A DNA stretch of 64,000 bases from Thalassobius sp049116315. Its GTDB lineage: Bacteria; Pseudomonadota; Alphaproteobacteria; Rhodobacterales; Rhodobacteraceae. The position numbers were made by a program, and so were the translations under genes. This document shows positions 50,907-59,758 of the stretch, in pieces. The notes under the pieces are model-generated. The model worked only from the letters and a program-made list of their open reading frames with translations, was not told the DNA's origin and made no database searches. The DNA is taken from the NCBI GenBank assembly GCA_049116315.1, contig JAGDZD010000007.1, positions 248,001 through 312,000 on the forward strand, written 5' to 3'. Within the stretch, counting starts at the first letter, position 1, and every line of letters begins with the position of its first letter.

Positions 50907-51803
50907 ATGGATATTGTGGACGGGTTACGGGCCTTTGTGGCCACAGCGCAAACTGGCTCTTTTACCGCCGGTGCGGACCGCATCGGCGTGTCCAACCGCC
51001 TAACCTCAAAATATGTTGCTGAGTTGGAGGCCAAGCTTGGTGTTCGTCTGTTTCAGCGCACAACGCGCAAAGTTGGCCTGACACCAGCAGGGCAAGATTT
51101 GCTTGCGCGCGCACCGGCTGTGCTGGATGAGCTTGACGATCTGTTGGGCAACGCGCGTCAGGACGCAATGGGCTTTACGGGTGTTATTCGGATGTCGGCC
51201 CCCGTGACCCTTGGTGAAATCTATCTGACAGGCATGTTGGCCCGGTTTGGTGCCAAACACCCCAATCTGACTTTGGATCTGCGACTGGATGATGGCTATG
51301 TCGATCTGGCCACCGATGGCATCGATGTTGCGTTTCGTATCGGGGCGACCCGAAATCTGTCTCTAAAGGTGCGTAAGCTGGGGCAGATCCATAACTGTGT
51401 CGCGGCCAGTCCGGACTATCTTGAGCGCAGGGGCGTGCCGCAGACACCGCAGGATCTGACGTCACACGATTGCATTATCGATACCAATCGGCGCAATCCC
51501 TATCGGTGGGTCTTTACTCATGAGGGCTGCGAGGATGTGGTCGGGGTCTCAGGGCGCCATCAAGTCAATTCGGCGCGTGGTGCGGCCGAACTGGCCCTTG
51601 CGGGATGTGGCATTGTCTATGCGCCGAAATTTGCCTTGGGAACGGGTTTGGAAACGGGCGCATTGACATCATTGATGCAGGGGCATGTGGGGGATCCGAC
51701 ACCCATCAACGCGGTCTACCTAGAAGGGCGTGTCTTGCCCAAAAAGTTGCGGGCGCTGATCGATTTTGCCCATGCCGATATTCGCCAAGCATCCATTTTC
51801 TGA
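50907..51803 (+). CDS. LysR-family transcriptional regulator
   Basis: 298 residues. MDIVDGLRAFVATAQTGSFTAGADRIGVSNRLTSKYVAELEAKLGVRLFQRTTRKVGLTPAG is the LysR helix-turn-helix, followed by an effector domain (SAPVTLGEIYLTGMLARFGAKHPNLTLDLRL). It is transcribed divergently from the solute-binding/kinase genes, so it may control them, though the long gap leaves other targets possible. Confidence 0.88.
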   Translation: MDIVDGLRAFVATAQTGSFTAGADRIGVSNRLTSKYVAELEAKLGVRLFQRTTRKVGLTPAGQDLLARAPAVLDELDDLLGNARQDAMGFTGVIRMSAPVTLGEIYLTGMLARFGAKHPNLTLDLRLDDGYVDLATDGIDVAFRIGATRNLSLKVRKLGQIHNCVAASPDYLERRGVPQTPQDLTSHDCIIDTNRRNPYRWVFTHEGCEDVVGVSGRHQVNSARGAAELALAGCGIVYAPKFALGTGLETGALTSLMQGHVGDPTPINAVYLEGRVLPKKLRALIDFAHADIRQASIF

Positions 51804-51871
51804 CGTCGTTCCGCCCTATGGCGGGCACCCGAACGTTGATCGGATGCCCTTTGAGTGTTTGATGCTTGGCC

Positions 51872-52828
51872 CTAGTCTTGGCTGGCCATCCAGGAAGTGA
51901 CGGCTTTCGCAAAGGCGCTGGGATTGTCTTCGGCAAAGAAATGCCCGGCGTGGTCGATCGTCACAACGGTCAGATCCGCAAAGGTGGTGCGTGCGTATTC
52001 TACCGCAGGGGCGTTCACCATGTAGCCCGGATCGGCCTCTACCAAGAGGATCGGCACATCTAGCTCAGCCAGCAAAGACGCGTTTTCATGCGCCATCATG
52101 CCAAAATTGTTCAAACCGTCAGGGCCAAACACCGCGTTCAGAACCATGCGTTTTTCCATGTGATCGGGCGCGGGGTCGATATAGGGCGCGCGATAGTTGG
52201 CGAGCACCTCGTCGCTGAGCGTTGTGATCGAATTTGCCTGCATCGCCATATCAACCAAGGCGGGCTGATCCAGCGTGATTTGCTTTACAAACGCCGGGTC
52301 TTGGGCCGCCATGATGAACTCCATGTGTTCGGGGCGTAGTTGCGCCATAAACGCCTCTGGGGGCTGAAATACGGCTTCGGACAAGACAATGCCCTTGATC
52401 CTGTCGGCGTTGTGGACCGCATAATTCAGCCCCAAGACTGATCCCATGTCAGTCACCACCAGTGTGAAGGTCTCGGCCTCCAGCCCGTTTAGATATTCAC
52501 TCAGCGACTCTACAGCGGCGGTCAGGCCGAAGTCGCCCGAGCGTGGCGCATCCGAATACCCATATCCCGGAAGATCAGGGGCAATGGCATGATGGCTGGC
52601 GCCCACTTCGCGCACCACCTCGCGCCACAGATAGGCAGAGGCTGGTAAACCATGCAGAAAGACAACCGTCTCGCCTGTGCCCGCTTGGATGCTGTGAATT
52701 TTTGATCCATCACCAAGCGTTGTAAATTCAGACCCCAGATCAAGGGCCGGCGTATAGACCGATGGATCGGCGAAAGCGGGTGCGCTCAGCATCACGGATG
52801 CAAGCACAGAAATAAGACTGCGTTTCAT
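51872..52828 (-). CDS. Exported alpha/beta hydrolase, haloalkane-dehalogenase-like
   Basis: 318 residues from ATG 52828, which has AAAGGA in front. Signal peptide of about 20 residues ending in AFA-DP. The alpha/beta-hydrolase core has the oxyanion segment FLHGLPASAYLWREV, nucleophile Asp127 in VVTDMGSVLGLNYA (Asp, not Ser, as in haloalkane dehalogenases and epoxide hydrolases), and His in IDHAGHFFAEDNP. Most haloalkane dehalogenases are cytoplasmic, so periplasmic export is unusual. It follows the SRPBCC gene on the same strand by 22 bp. Substrate unknown. Confidence 0.82.
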   Translation of the reverse strand: MKRSLISVLASVMLSAPAFADPSVYTPALDLGSEFTTLGDGSKIHSIQAGTGETVVFLHGLPASAYLWREVVREVGASHHAIAPDLPGYGYSDAPRSGDFGLTAAVESLSEYLNGLEAETFTLVVTDMGSVLGLNYAVHNADRIKGIVLSEAVFQPPEAFMAQLRPEHMEFIMAAQDPAFVKQITLDQPALVDMAMQANSITTLSDEVLANYRAPYIDPAPDHMEKRMVLNAVFGPDGLNNFGMMAHENASLLAELDVPILLVEADPGYMVNAPAVEYARTTFADLTVVTIDHAGHFFAEDNPSAFAKAVTSWMASQD

Positions 52829-52850
52829 GTTGTGTCCTTTGAAGAGGGGG

Positions 52851-53237
52851 TTAGGCGAGGCGTTGTGCCATGCTGGCGGCCACGGCATCCATCATGTCAG
52901 ACAGCGGAGCCGCCAGCGCATCTGGTTTGACATCAACCGTCCACGTTAGCTCGGCGGCGTGTTCTGTGGCGGATACAACCACGCTGGCGCAATGAAACTC
53001 GATCGGCATTGGGCCTTCGGTGATGGTGTAGACCAACCGCTTGGCGTCTGCGTCGACGGTGATGATCTTCTCTTTGATCGATTGCCCATCTTCCAAGGTG
53101 CAAATGCGTAGGTCATCATGCAGCTCGCAGGATTGGATCATGTCGACCAATTTGTCGACGGCACCAATGTTGGATACCATTTTCCATGCATTTTGAACGC
53201 CAGAGGCGGCGGGGATCGTCTTTGAAATCGTTGCCAT
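52851..53237 (-). CDS. SRPBCC-family (START-like) protein
   Basis: 128 residues: MATISKTIPAASGVQNAWKMVSNIGAVDKLVDMIQSCELHDDLRICTLEDGQSIKEKIITVDADAKRLVYTITEGPMPIEFHCASVVVS. The helix-grip hydrophobic-pocket pattern is that of SRPBCC/polyketide-cyclase-like proteins, which bind small hydrophobic ligands. It precedes the hydrolase gene and is divergent from a LysR gene, so it is probably co-regulated with the hydrolase. Confidence 0.75.
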   Translation of the reverse strand: MATISKTIPAASGVQNAWKMVSNIGAVDKLVDMIQSCELHDDLRICTLEDGQSIKEKIITVDADAKRLVYTITEGPMPIEFHCASVVVSATEHAAELTWTVDVKPDALAAPLSDMMDAVAASMAQRLA

Positions 53238-53341
53238 GATGTGGGTCTCTCTTGATGTGATTGTCGTGGCTTGAGTATTTAGGTGGCTGCGAATACGCTC
53301 GATAGAACCAAGAATGTTTCGATGGGGATGCGAAAACGCAC

Positions 53342-54250
53342 ATGATCAAGCTGAACGGATGTGACTGGGAAGATCTGCATGTCTTTTTGTCGGTCGCGCG
53401 GGCAGGGTCGGCGCGCGCGGCCGCTGACACATTGGGGTGCCATTACACCCGTGTCATTCGACGCATCACCGCTTTTGAGGGGCAGTTGGGGGTCCGCCTG
53501 TTTGATCGCTCACCTAAAGGGTACGAATTGACCGAAGCGGGGGCGTCGGTCTTATCCCACACGGACCAAATGGAAAGTGAAGTGATCGCGCTGTTGCGCA
53601 AACTTCAAGGCGAAGATGAAAGCCTGTCGGGGGTTTTGCGGGTCTCGATGACCAGTACCGTGGCGTCCTTTTTGCTGGCTGAGGACCTGTCCGCATTTGC
53701 CGACGCCCATCCTGAGCTGACGCTGCAGTTTTCAACCAACACTCAGTTTGCAGACCTTGAACGCGGCGAGGCGCAGGTGATCATTCGGGTGTCCAACACC
53801 CCGGGGGATGATCTGGTTGGGCGCCAGTTTGGCCAATACTCCCAAGCGGTCTATGCGACACCCGCCTATTTGGCGCGGCATGATCTTTCTGCTGCTGATA
53901 CCAAGGCGCGCTGGTTGCATTGGTTAAAGGATGACGCGTTTCAGGCTTATGTGGCCCAGTCCGAATTTCCCAACATCCTGACCCGTCAAACCATTGATGA
54001 CGAGCTTTTGTTGTTGAACGCTGCGCGGGCTGGGATGGGAATTGCCACGTTGCCGTGTTTTTATGCCGACCCGGATCCAACACTTGTGCGGGTGGGTCAT
54101 GCCCAGCCCGAGCCGTGCTATGGGATATGGTTGCTGACACACCCAGATTTACAGCGCAACGCCCGAACCCGCGCCTTCATGGACTATTTTGCCGAAGCGT
54201 TAGAGCGCAAGCGCCCACTGCTCGAAGGCCAACTGCCCGCAGTGCCGTAA
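53342..54250 (+). CDS. LysR-family transcriptional regulator
   Basis: 302 residues. The helix-turn-helix is DWEDLHVFLSVARAGSARAAADTLGCHYTRVIRRITAFEGQLGVRLFDRSPKGYELTEAG; the effector domain follows. It is divergent from the SRPBCC-hydrolase pair with 104 bp between. GTATT-N12-AATAC (53275-53296) in that gap is a candidate LysR-type site. Likely controls the pair in response to a ligand. Confidence 0.87.
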   Translation: MIKLNGCDWEDLHVFLSVARAGSARAAADTLGCHYTRVIRRITAFEGQLGVRLFDRSPKGYELTEAGASVLSHTDQMESEVIALLRKLQGEDESLSGVLRVSMTSTVASFLLAEDLSAFADAHPELTLQFSTNTQFADLERGEAQVIIRVSNTPGDDLVGRQFGQYSQAVYATPAYLARHDLSAADTKARWLHWLKDDAFQAYVAQSEFPNILTRQTIDDELLLLNAARAGMGIATLPCFYADPDPTLVRVGHAQPEPCYGIWLLTHPDLQRNARTRAFMDYFAEALERKRPLLEGQLPAVP

Positions 54251-54315
54251 CCTTAGCGCAGTGTTCGGCCGCGCCGCAAAAGCCAAAGCGTGTGGGGAGG
54301 CGCTGGGCAAGGTGC

Positions 54316-54335
54316 CAAAATTTGATCAAATTTTG
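54316..54335. promoter_or_regulatory. 20-bp perfect palindrome before the aminotransferase gene
   Basis: CAAAATTTGATCAAATTTTG is fully self-complementary, 101 bp upstream of the aminotransferase ATG. It is preceded by AAGGTGC, resembling AGGTGC before the hairpin at 12361. It may be a regulator site or one member of an intergenic repeat family. Confidence 0.55.
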
Positions 54336-54436
54336 AGTTGCCCTCTTGAGCGCGGCCAAATTTCTGTCAATGTTCACCCACCCGACCGAATTCGGTGGGT
54401 TTCCCAATTTCAACCCGGTGACCTTGAGGATCGCAA

Positions 54437-55780
54437 ATGACTGTTCAACCCAATTCAATTGAGGCCCGTGATGCGGCGTATCAGATGCATCCTTACTCCA
54501 ACGCCCGCAAGATGGAGGCCGAAGGCTCTTTGGTGATCGACAGCGGTGAAGGGATCTATGTCACCGACAACACCGGCAAGACCTACATCGAAGGCATGGC
54601 GGGGCTTTGGTCTGTGGCGGTTGGTTTTGGCGAGGACCGTTTGGTCAAAGCGGCCACGCAGCAGCTTCAGCAATTGCCCTACTACCATAGCTTTGCACAG
54701 CGCTCACACTCGCCTGCGGTCGAGCTGTCAGAACAGCTGATCAAGATGGCGCCAGTGCCAATGTCCAAGGTGTTTTTCACCAACTCAGGGTCCGAAGCCA
54801 ACGACACGGTGGTAAAGATGCTTTGGTATCGCTCCAACGCGCTGGGCAAGCCGGAAAAGAAAAAGATCATTAGCCGGATCAAGGGATATCATGGCGTCAC
54901 CGTGGCCTCGGCCAGCATGACCGGGTTGCCGTATAACCATATGTCGTTTGATTTGCCGCTATCACAGTTTCTGCACACCGGCTGCCCGCACTATTCAGCC
55001 TTTGCACAAGACGGAGAAACCGAAGCGGATTTTGTCGCGCGCTTGGCGCAAGAATTGGATGATATGATCCAAGCTGAGGGGCCCGACACCATCGCTGCCT
55101 TTATCGGAGAGCCCGTGATGGGCGCCGGAGGGGTGATTGTGCCACCCGCGGGATATTGGGCCGCCATTCAGGCCGTGTTGAAAAAATACGACATCATCTT
55201 GATTGCAGATGAGGTGATTTGTGGGTTCGGTCGCACAGGCAAGATGTTTGGTTGTGAAACGATGGAGATCGAACCCGACATCATGGTGATGTCCAAACAA
55301 CTTAGCTCCTCGTATATTCCGTTTTCTGCTGTGATGGTGAATGACCGAGTGTATCAGCCGCTGGCGGATGAATCCAATCGCATTGGCACCTTTGGTCACG
55401 GGTACACTGGCTCTGGGCACCCGGTGGGCGCGGCGGTTTCTCTTGAAAACTTGAAGATCATCCAAGAGCGCGATCTGGTCGGCAATGCGGCGCGTCAGGG
55501 GGCCGTGTTCCAAGCGCGTTTGCGTGATCTGGCGCAGGACCCACGGGCCAAAGAAGCGCGGGGTGTCGGCCTGATCGGCGCTTTGGAATTGAAAACGCGC
55601 AACGAAACCGTAGGCGTGGCTGGGGCCGCGTTGTCCGAGGCCTGTTTGGAGCGCGGGCTGATTGTGCGTGCGCTGGGCGACACCGTGGCGCTTTGCCCGC
55701 CTCTGATCATCTCCGAGACTCAGACAAACGCGTTGTTTGACATCATGGGGGATGCCCTAAACAGCTTGCCCAATGGCTAG
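54437..55780 (+). CDS. Class III aminotransferase (omega-amine/beta-alanine/taurine type)
   Basis: 447 residues of the fold type I class III family. Visible: the N-terminal MHPYSNARKMEAEGSLVIDSGEGIYVTDNTGKTYIEG, FFTNSGSEANDTVVKM (substrate/cofactor loop, Asn116), IADEVICGFGRTGKM with Asp258, and the Schiff-base Lys287 in VMSKQLSSSYIPFS. It transfers an amino group from an omega-amine or beta-amino acid to a 2-oxoacid; members include amine:pyruvate and taurine:pyruvate enzymes. The exact donor cannot be assigned. It converges on gph, with a shared hairpin terminator. Confidence 0.88.
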   Translation: MTVQPNSIEARDAAYQMHPYSNARKMEAEGSLVIDSGEGIYVTDNTGKTYIEGMAGLWSVAVGFGEDRLVKAATQQLQQLPYYHSFAQRSHSPAVELSEQLIKMAPVPMSKVFFTNSGSEANDTVVKMLWYRSNALGKPEKKKIISRIKGYHGVTVASASMTGLPYNHMSFDLPLSQFLHTGCPHYSAFAQDGETEADFVARLAQELDDMIQAEGPDTIAAFIGEPVMGAGGVIVPPAGYWAAIQAVLKKYDIILIADEVICGFGRTGKMFGCETMEIEPDIMVMSKQLSSSYIPFSAVMVNDRVYQPLADESNRIGTFGHGYTGSGHPVGAAVSLENLKIIQERDLVGNAARQGAVFQARLRDLAQDPRAKEARGVGLIGALELKTRNETVGVAGAALSEACLERGLIVRALGDTVALCPPLIISETQTNALFDIMGDALNSLPNG

Positions 55781-55790
55781 GCCGGCAATC

Positions 55791-55828
55791 GCGCTTGGAA
55801 AGGGCAGGGCGGCCCTTTCAAGCGCTTT
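55791..55828. terminator. Bidirectional hairpin terminator between aminotransferase and gph
   Basis: GCGCTTGGAAAGGG (55791-55804) pairs with CCCTTTCAAGCGC (55813-55825) with one bulged G, 13 bp in all, loop CAGGGCGG, then three T. It lies between two convergent genes and its 3' flank touches the gph stop, so it can end both transcripts. Confidence 0.7.
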
Positions 55829-56483
55829 AGTGTGGCACGGTAAGGCGAGATTGCACCAATTGTGGCAACTCACTGTGGTCGGCAAAGGCTGCGACGTGTT
55901 GTAACTGGGACAGCGGGGCCTTGCGGTACCCTTGGGTGAACAGCAAAAACGGAACGCTGGCCCGCTTGGCGGTTTCGGCGTCCACTTCGCTGTCGCCCAC
56001 AAACAGGCAAGGCCCATCGCCCAAGGCGTCAAAAGCCGCGTGCAGGGGCCTGGGGTCAGGTTTGCGCTGAGGAAGGCTGTCGCCGGCCCAAACCGTTTCA
56101 AAATAGGTGGCCAATCCAAGATGCTCGAGCACAGCCAACGCTGGAACCTTGGGTTTGTTGGTACACAGCCCCACGCGATGACCCTGTTTAACCAGCACTT
56201 CGAGGCATTCGACGGCGTTGGGATAGGGTTTGGTCAACTCATGATGCTGCGTGTAATAGGCTTTGAATGCTGACAAAAGCGCGTATTGTTCGCTGTCAGG
56301 AAGTCCTTTGTCCGCGCGCAGCTTTTCGATCAAAACGCCAGCGCCATTGCCAATAAAGCTGATGGTACGTTCGAGCGAAATGGGGGCCAGGTCGCGTTGC
56401 GCCAGCAGGTGATTCACCGCCGCACAGATATCAGGGGCACTGTCGATCAGCGTGCCATCAAGATCAAAAACGATGCGGGCCAT
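55827..56483 (-). CDS. gph: Phosphoglycolate phosphatase (HAD family)
   Basis: 218 residues from ATG 56483 (MARIVFDLDGTLIDSAPD). HAD motif I is FDLDGTLID; the others follow: LCTNKP (motif II) and VGDSEVDAETAKRA (motif IV). The cap domain is between. It removes phosphate from 2-phosphoglycolate. Start overlaps the thioredoxin-like stop by one base (TAATG), so the two are co-translated. Confidence 0.9.
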   Translation of the reverse strand: MARIVFDLDGTLIDSAPDICAAVNHLLAQRDLAPISLERTISFIGNGAGVLIEKLRADKGLPDSEQYALLSAFKAYYTQHHELTKPYPNAVECLEVLVKQGHRVGLCTNKPKVPALAVLEHLGLATYFETVWAGDSLPQRKPDPRPLHAAFDALGDGPCLFVGDSEVDAETAKRASVPFLLFTQGYRKAPLSQLQHVAAFADHSELPQLVQSRLTVPH

Positions 56484-57037
56484 TAGGTTGCTTTCCACTT
56501 GATCGAACAGCCCATCGACGGGATCTGAACGTTGGGGCCTTGCCCAGTTTCTGCGACCGTCAACATCGCGTCACGCAAGTCATGCTGTGTGGGTGCTTGC
56601 GTGCTTGGCCCCATGTGATTGTCCAGACGTCCGCGATACTGCAGCCCTAAATCGCGATCAAAGCCAAAGAAATCTGGCGTACATACGGCATCGTATGTTT
56701 TGGCGATTTGTTGCGACGCATCGTGCAAATAAGGAAAAGAAAAGTCATGCTGCTGAGCCAACCGCTGCATGTTCTCAAAACTATCGTCAGGGTAGGCCGT
56801 AGCGTCATTCGCATTGATCGCGGCAACGCCAATACCCGCAGATTGAAGCGATTGAACATCGTGTTTCAGGCGATCAAGACAGCGCAAAACATAGGGGCAA
56901 TGGTTGCACATAAAGATGATCAGCGTGCCGTTGGGGCCGCGAATATCCGACAGCGCATAGTCTTTGCCATCTGTGCCCGGCAGCACAAAGTCCGGTGCGG
57001 ACCATCCAAAATCACAAAGCGGCGGCATCGAATCCAT
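56483..57037 (-). CDS. Thioredoxin-like (redoxin) protein with CNHC motif
   Basis: 184 residues from ATG 57037, preceded by AAAGGAC. The active-site CxxC is the CNHC in FMCNHCPYVLRCLDRLKHD, near residue 46. CTPDFFGFDRDLGLQYRGRLDNHM further on is typical of the AhpC/TSA-like redoxins. It likely reduces disulfides or peroxides in the cytoplasm, as no signal peptide is seen. Upstream neighbour of gph, with overlap. Confidence 0.82.
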   Translation of the reverse strand: MDSMPPLCDFGWSAPDFVLPGTDGKDYALSDIRGPNGTLIIFMCNHCPYVLRCLDRLKHDVQSLQSAGIGVAAINANDATAYPDDSFENMQRLAQQHDFSFPYLHDASQQIAKTYDAVCTPDFFGFDRDLGLQYRGRLDNHMGPSTQAPTQHDLRDAMLTVAETGQGPNVQIPSMGCSIKWKAT

Positions 57038-57122
57038 GAGAAAGTCCTTTGGCTGAGAGGCAGTTGCCACCTTTCTTAGCGACAAAGCTGGGTCTGTCCA
57101 CAGGCGAATGAATCTGGGGCCT

Positions 57123-57974
57123 TCAGGCGCCTTCGTTGACCCGGCGGCGGTACTGAGACGGGGATACGCCGACCCGCTTGCGAAACATTTTGGAAAAATA
57201 GGCTGGATCGTCAAACCCAAGATCAAAACCCACCTGTCGGATATCGATACGGGTATAGGCCAATTGACGGCAAGCTTCTTGAAACAAGATGGCCTCAAGA
57301 AAGGCCGTGGCAGAGGCGCCGGTTGACGCACGTACAACACGACCAAGGTGCGTGGGCGTCACCGCCAAAGCATCCGCATAGTCAGAAATGCGCCAGCGGC
57401 GTCGAAAGTTTTCCTGCACAAGATTTTGAAATGCCTGCATTATTTGTTCGTACCTTGTTGAGGCTTCTTTGTTCGGGGCCTCGGGCAGGGCGCGCGCGGT
57501 TTCGCATAGGATTTGGCAGGCCATGCCCCGCAGCATTAAGCTTCGGCCCGGCTTGCGGTCGTGATGCTCGGCCAGGATGTGGTTAAACATCTCGATCAAT
57601 TGAGGGGCAGGTTTGGCGGCCGCCGCGTGATTAAGCCGCTCGCATAAAGCGTCAGAGCGGGCGAAAACTTCGGGGAGTTCGTCGCAGGGTGACGTGAAAA
57701 CAAATCCATCTGCCCGTTCTGAAAATTGAAAGCCGTGCACGGTGCCGCGCGGCATATTGATCAGAACTGGCGCGTTGAGATGCATGTTGCGGCCCTCAAC
57801 CTTCAGGGTGGCTTTGCCGGTGAGGATCAAAAACACTTGGTGAAGCTGCGCATGGCGATGCGCCGAAATGCGCCCGGCATTGGGGCCCGCACGGTCCTGA
57901 ATGCGTTCGCAATGCAGCAAATCCGGTAACAGGTTTTGCTCGCCATAAAGCGCATAAGTTGGGATCTGAACCAT
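57123..57974 (-). CDS. pobR: AraC-family regulator, PobR-like
   Basis: 283 residues. An N-terminal cupin-type effector domain (HAQLHQVFLILTGKATLKVEGRNMHLNAPVLINMPRGTVHGFQFSERADGFVFTS) is followed by a C-terminal AraC helix-turn-helix (WRISDYADALAVTPTHLGRVVRASTGASATAFLEAILFQEACRQLAYTRIDIRQVGFDLGFDDPAYFSKMFRKRVGVSPSQYRRR). It is divergent from pobA, so it is probably its activator in response to 4-hydroxybenzoate. The name is an inference from position. Confidence 0.82.
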   Translation of the reverse strand: MVQIPTYALYGEQNLLPDLLHCERIQDRAGPNAGRISAHRHAQLHQVFLILTGKATLKVEGRNMHLNAPVLINMPRGTVHGFQFSERADGFVFTSPCDELPEVFARSDALCERLNHAAAAKPAPQLIEMFNHILAEHHDRKPGRSLMLRGMACQILCETARALPEAPNKEASTRYEQIMQAFQNLVQENFRRRWRISDYADALAVTPTHLGRVVRASTGASATAFLEAILFQEACRQLAYTRIDIRQVGFDLGFDDPAYFSKMFRKRVGVSPSQYRRRVNEGA

Positions 57975-58037
57975 GAAAACTCCGCCACGTGATGTTCGAA
58001 TTCTACCATATGATGGCCAAATCAGCCATTCCAGAAT

Positions 58038-58065
58038 TGAGGTGTTTTGCTAGGCTCAGACCTCA
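58038..58065. promoter_or_regulatory. Inverted repeat in the pobA promoter region
   Basis: TGAGGT (58038-58043) and ACCTCA (58060-58065) are 16 bp apart and 17 bp before the pobA start. The dyad could be bound by the neighbouring AraC-type regulator, though the arms are short. Confidence 0.35.
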
Positions 58066-58081
58066 CAAAAGCGAGGGATCT

Positions 58082-59251
58082 GTGCGCACACAAGTTTGCA
58101 TCATTGGGGCCGGGCCGTCGGGGCTGTTGCTGTCACAGCTTTTGCACCTCAAAGGCATTGAAAGCATTGTGCTCGAGCGGCAAACCCAAGAGCATATTCT
58201 GGGACGTATCCGGGCAGGTGTCTTAGAACGTGGTTTTGTGTCTTTGATGCACGAAGCAGGCGCAGGTGCGCGCTTGGACAAAGAGGGGTTTGTCCACGAC
58301 GGCACAATGATCGCATATGACAATCGCAGCTTTCGGATCGATTTTGCGAAACACGCCAAGTCCTCGGTCACGGTCTACGGGCAGACCGAGGTGACCAGAG
58401 ATCTGTTCGCCGCGCGGGCCGCTGCGGGCGGGAAGATCCTATTCTCTGTCGAAGATGTCACAATCGAAGACGCAACAAGCGCAACACCCTCGGTTGCCTT
58501 TACGCAGGCAGGACAGGGGCAGCGGATCGATTGTGACTATGTGGTGGGGTGTGATGGGTTTCATGGTGTGTCGCGCCGGACCATCCCTGCTGAGGTCCGC
58601 ACCGAATTTGAGAAAGTCTATCCATTTGGCTGGCTTGGTGTGCTGTCCCAAACGCCGCCGGTCAGCACCGAGTTGATCTATGCCAGTTCAGCGCGTGGGT
58701 TTGCGCTGTGCTCCATGCGCAACGAAAACCTCAGCCGCTATTATCTGCAGTGTCCGATTGATCAAAACCCGGATGATTGGACGGATGATGCGTTTTGGGA
58801 CGAATTGAAACGCCGTATTCCTGAGGCCGCTTCTGATCAACTGATCACAGGGGCATCGATCGAAAAATCGATTGCGCCGCTGCGCTCGTTTGTGACCGAA
58901 CCCATGCGTTGGGGCAATTTGTTCCTATGTGGCGATGCGGCCCATATTGTACCACCGACAGGGGCCAAGGGGCTAAACACCGCTGCATCTGACATCCATT
59001 ATCTGTATCACGCGATGGTACAGTTTTATCACGATGGGGATGCCGGCGGGCTTGAGGCCTATTCGCAAAAAGCTTTGGCACGCGTGTGGAAAACGGAACG
59101 CTTTAGTTGGTGGATGACGTCGCTATTGCACCGTTTCCCCGACCAATCAGCATTCGATCATCGCATGCAGCAGGCAGAGCTGGCCTTTTTGGAAAGCAGC
59201 ATCGGGGCGCAAAAAGTACTGGCCGAAAACTATGTCGGCCTGCCCTATTAA
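58082..59251 (+). CDS. pobA: 4-Hydroxybenzoate 3-monooxygenase
   Basis: 389 residues from GTG 58082, which gives the correct family length (about 390) and an N-terminus VRTQVCIIGAGPSG; upstream ATG codons would add 31 residues not seen in the family. The FAD motif GAGPSG, the DG motif region CDYVVGCDGFHGVSR, and FLCGDAAHIVPPTGAKGLNTAASD (GD motif) are present. It makes protocatechuate from 4-hydroxybenzoate with NADPH and O2. Its end overlaps the convergent aroQ gene by 4 bp. Confidence 0.95.
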   Translation: MRTQVCIIGAGPSGLLLSQLLHLKGIESIVLERQTQEHILGRIRAGVLERGFVSLMHEAGAGARLDKEGFVHDGTMIAYDNRSFRIDFAKHAKSSVTVYGQTEVTRDLFAARAAAGGKILFSVEDVTIEDATSATPSVAFTQAGQGQRIDCDYVVGCDGFHGVSRRTIPAEVRTEFEKVYPFGWLGVLSQTPPVSTELIYASSARGFALCSMRNENLSRYYLQCPIDQNPDDWTDDAFWDELKRRIPEAASDQLITGASIEKSIAPLRSFVTEPMRWGNLFLCGDAAHIVPPTGAKGLNTAASDIHYLYHAMVQFYHDGDAGGLEAYSQKALARVWKTERFSWWMTSLLHRFPDQSAFDHRMQQAELAFLESSIGAQKVLAENYVGLPY

Positions 59252-59688
59252 GCGGCGGTCAAGCTGGCCATGCGGCGCAGCGCCAATTGATAGCCTTCGA
59301 CACCAAAACCAGCGATGACACCATCTGCGCGCAGCGAGACATAAGAATGGTGACGGAAGCTTTCGCGCTGGTGAACGTTTGAGATGTGGACCTCGATCAT
59401 GGGACCATCAAAGGTCTTGAGGGCATCCAAAATCGCAACCGACGTATGGGTATAAGCGGCTGGGTTCATGATGATGCCAGCGGCGTTCTCGCGGGCCTCG
59501 TGAATCCAATCGATCAGTTGGCCTTCGTGGTTGGACTGGTGGAAAACAATCTTTAACCCCAGCTCTTGAGCCAGCGCTTCGCAGTGCGAATGCACATCGT
59601 CCAAGGTGTCATGCCCATAGATTTCTGGCTGCCGCTTGCCCAACAGATTTAGGTTTGGGCCGTTCAGGATATAGATTGTCTGGGTCAT
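59248..59688 (-). CDS. aroQ: 3-Dehydroquinate dehydratase, type II
   Basis: 146 residues, the family length, from ATG 59688. The signature IYILNGPNLNLLGKRQPEIYGHDTLDD contains the catalytic loop (GKRQPEIYG with Tyr), and NPAAYTHTSVAILDAL holds the catalytic histidine. It is the third step of the shikimate pathway, or reversible use of quinate. The nearby pobA and protocatechuate link is suggestive but the gene is on the other strand. Confidence 0.95.
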   Translation of the reverse strand: MTQTIYILNGPNLNLLGKRQPEIYGHDTLDDVHSHCEALAQELGLKIVFHQSNHEGQLIDWIHEARENAAGIIMNPAAYTHTSVAILDALKTFDGPMIEVHISNVHQRESFRHHSYVSLRADGVIAGFGVEGYQLALRRMASLTAA

Positions 59689-59758
59689 AAGGTGTCCGCC
59701 ACTGTGTCTATGTGTTCTGGCACCGGGTCTGGGGCAATGCAAGAGCAGCGCGCGCAGT

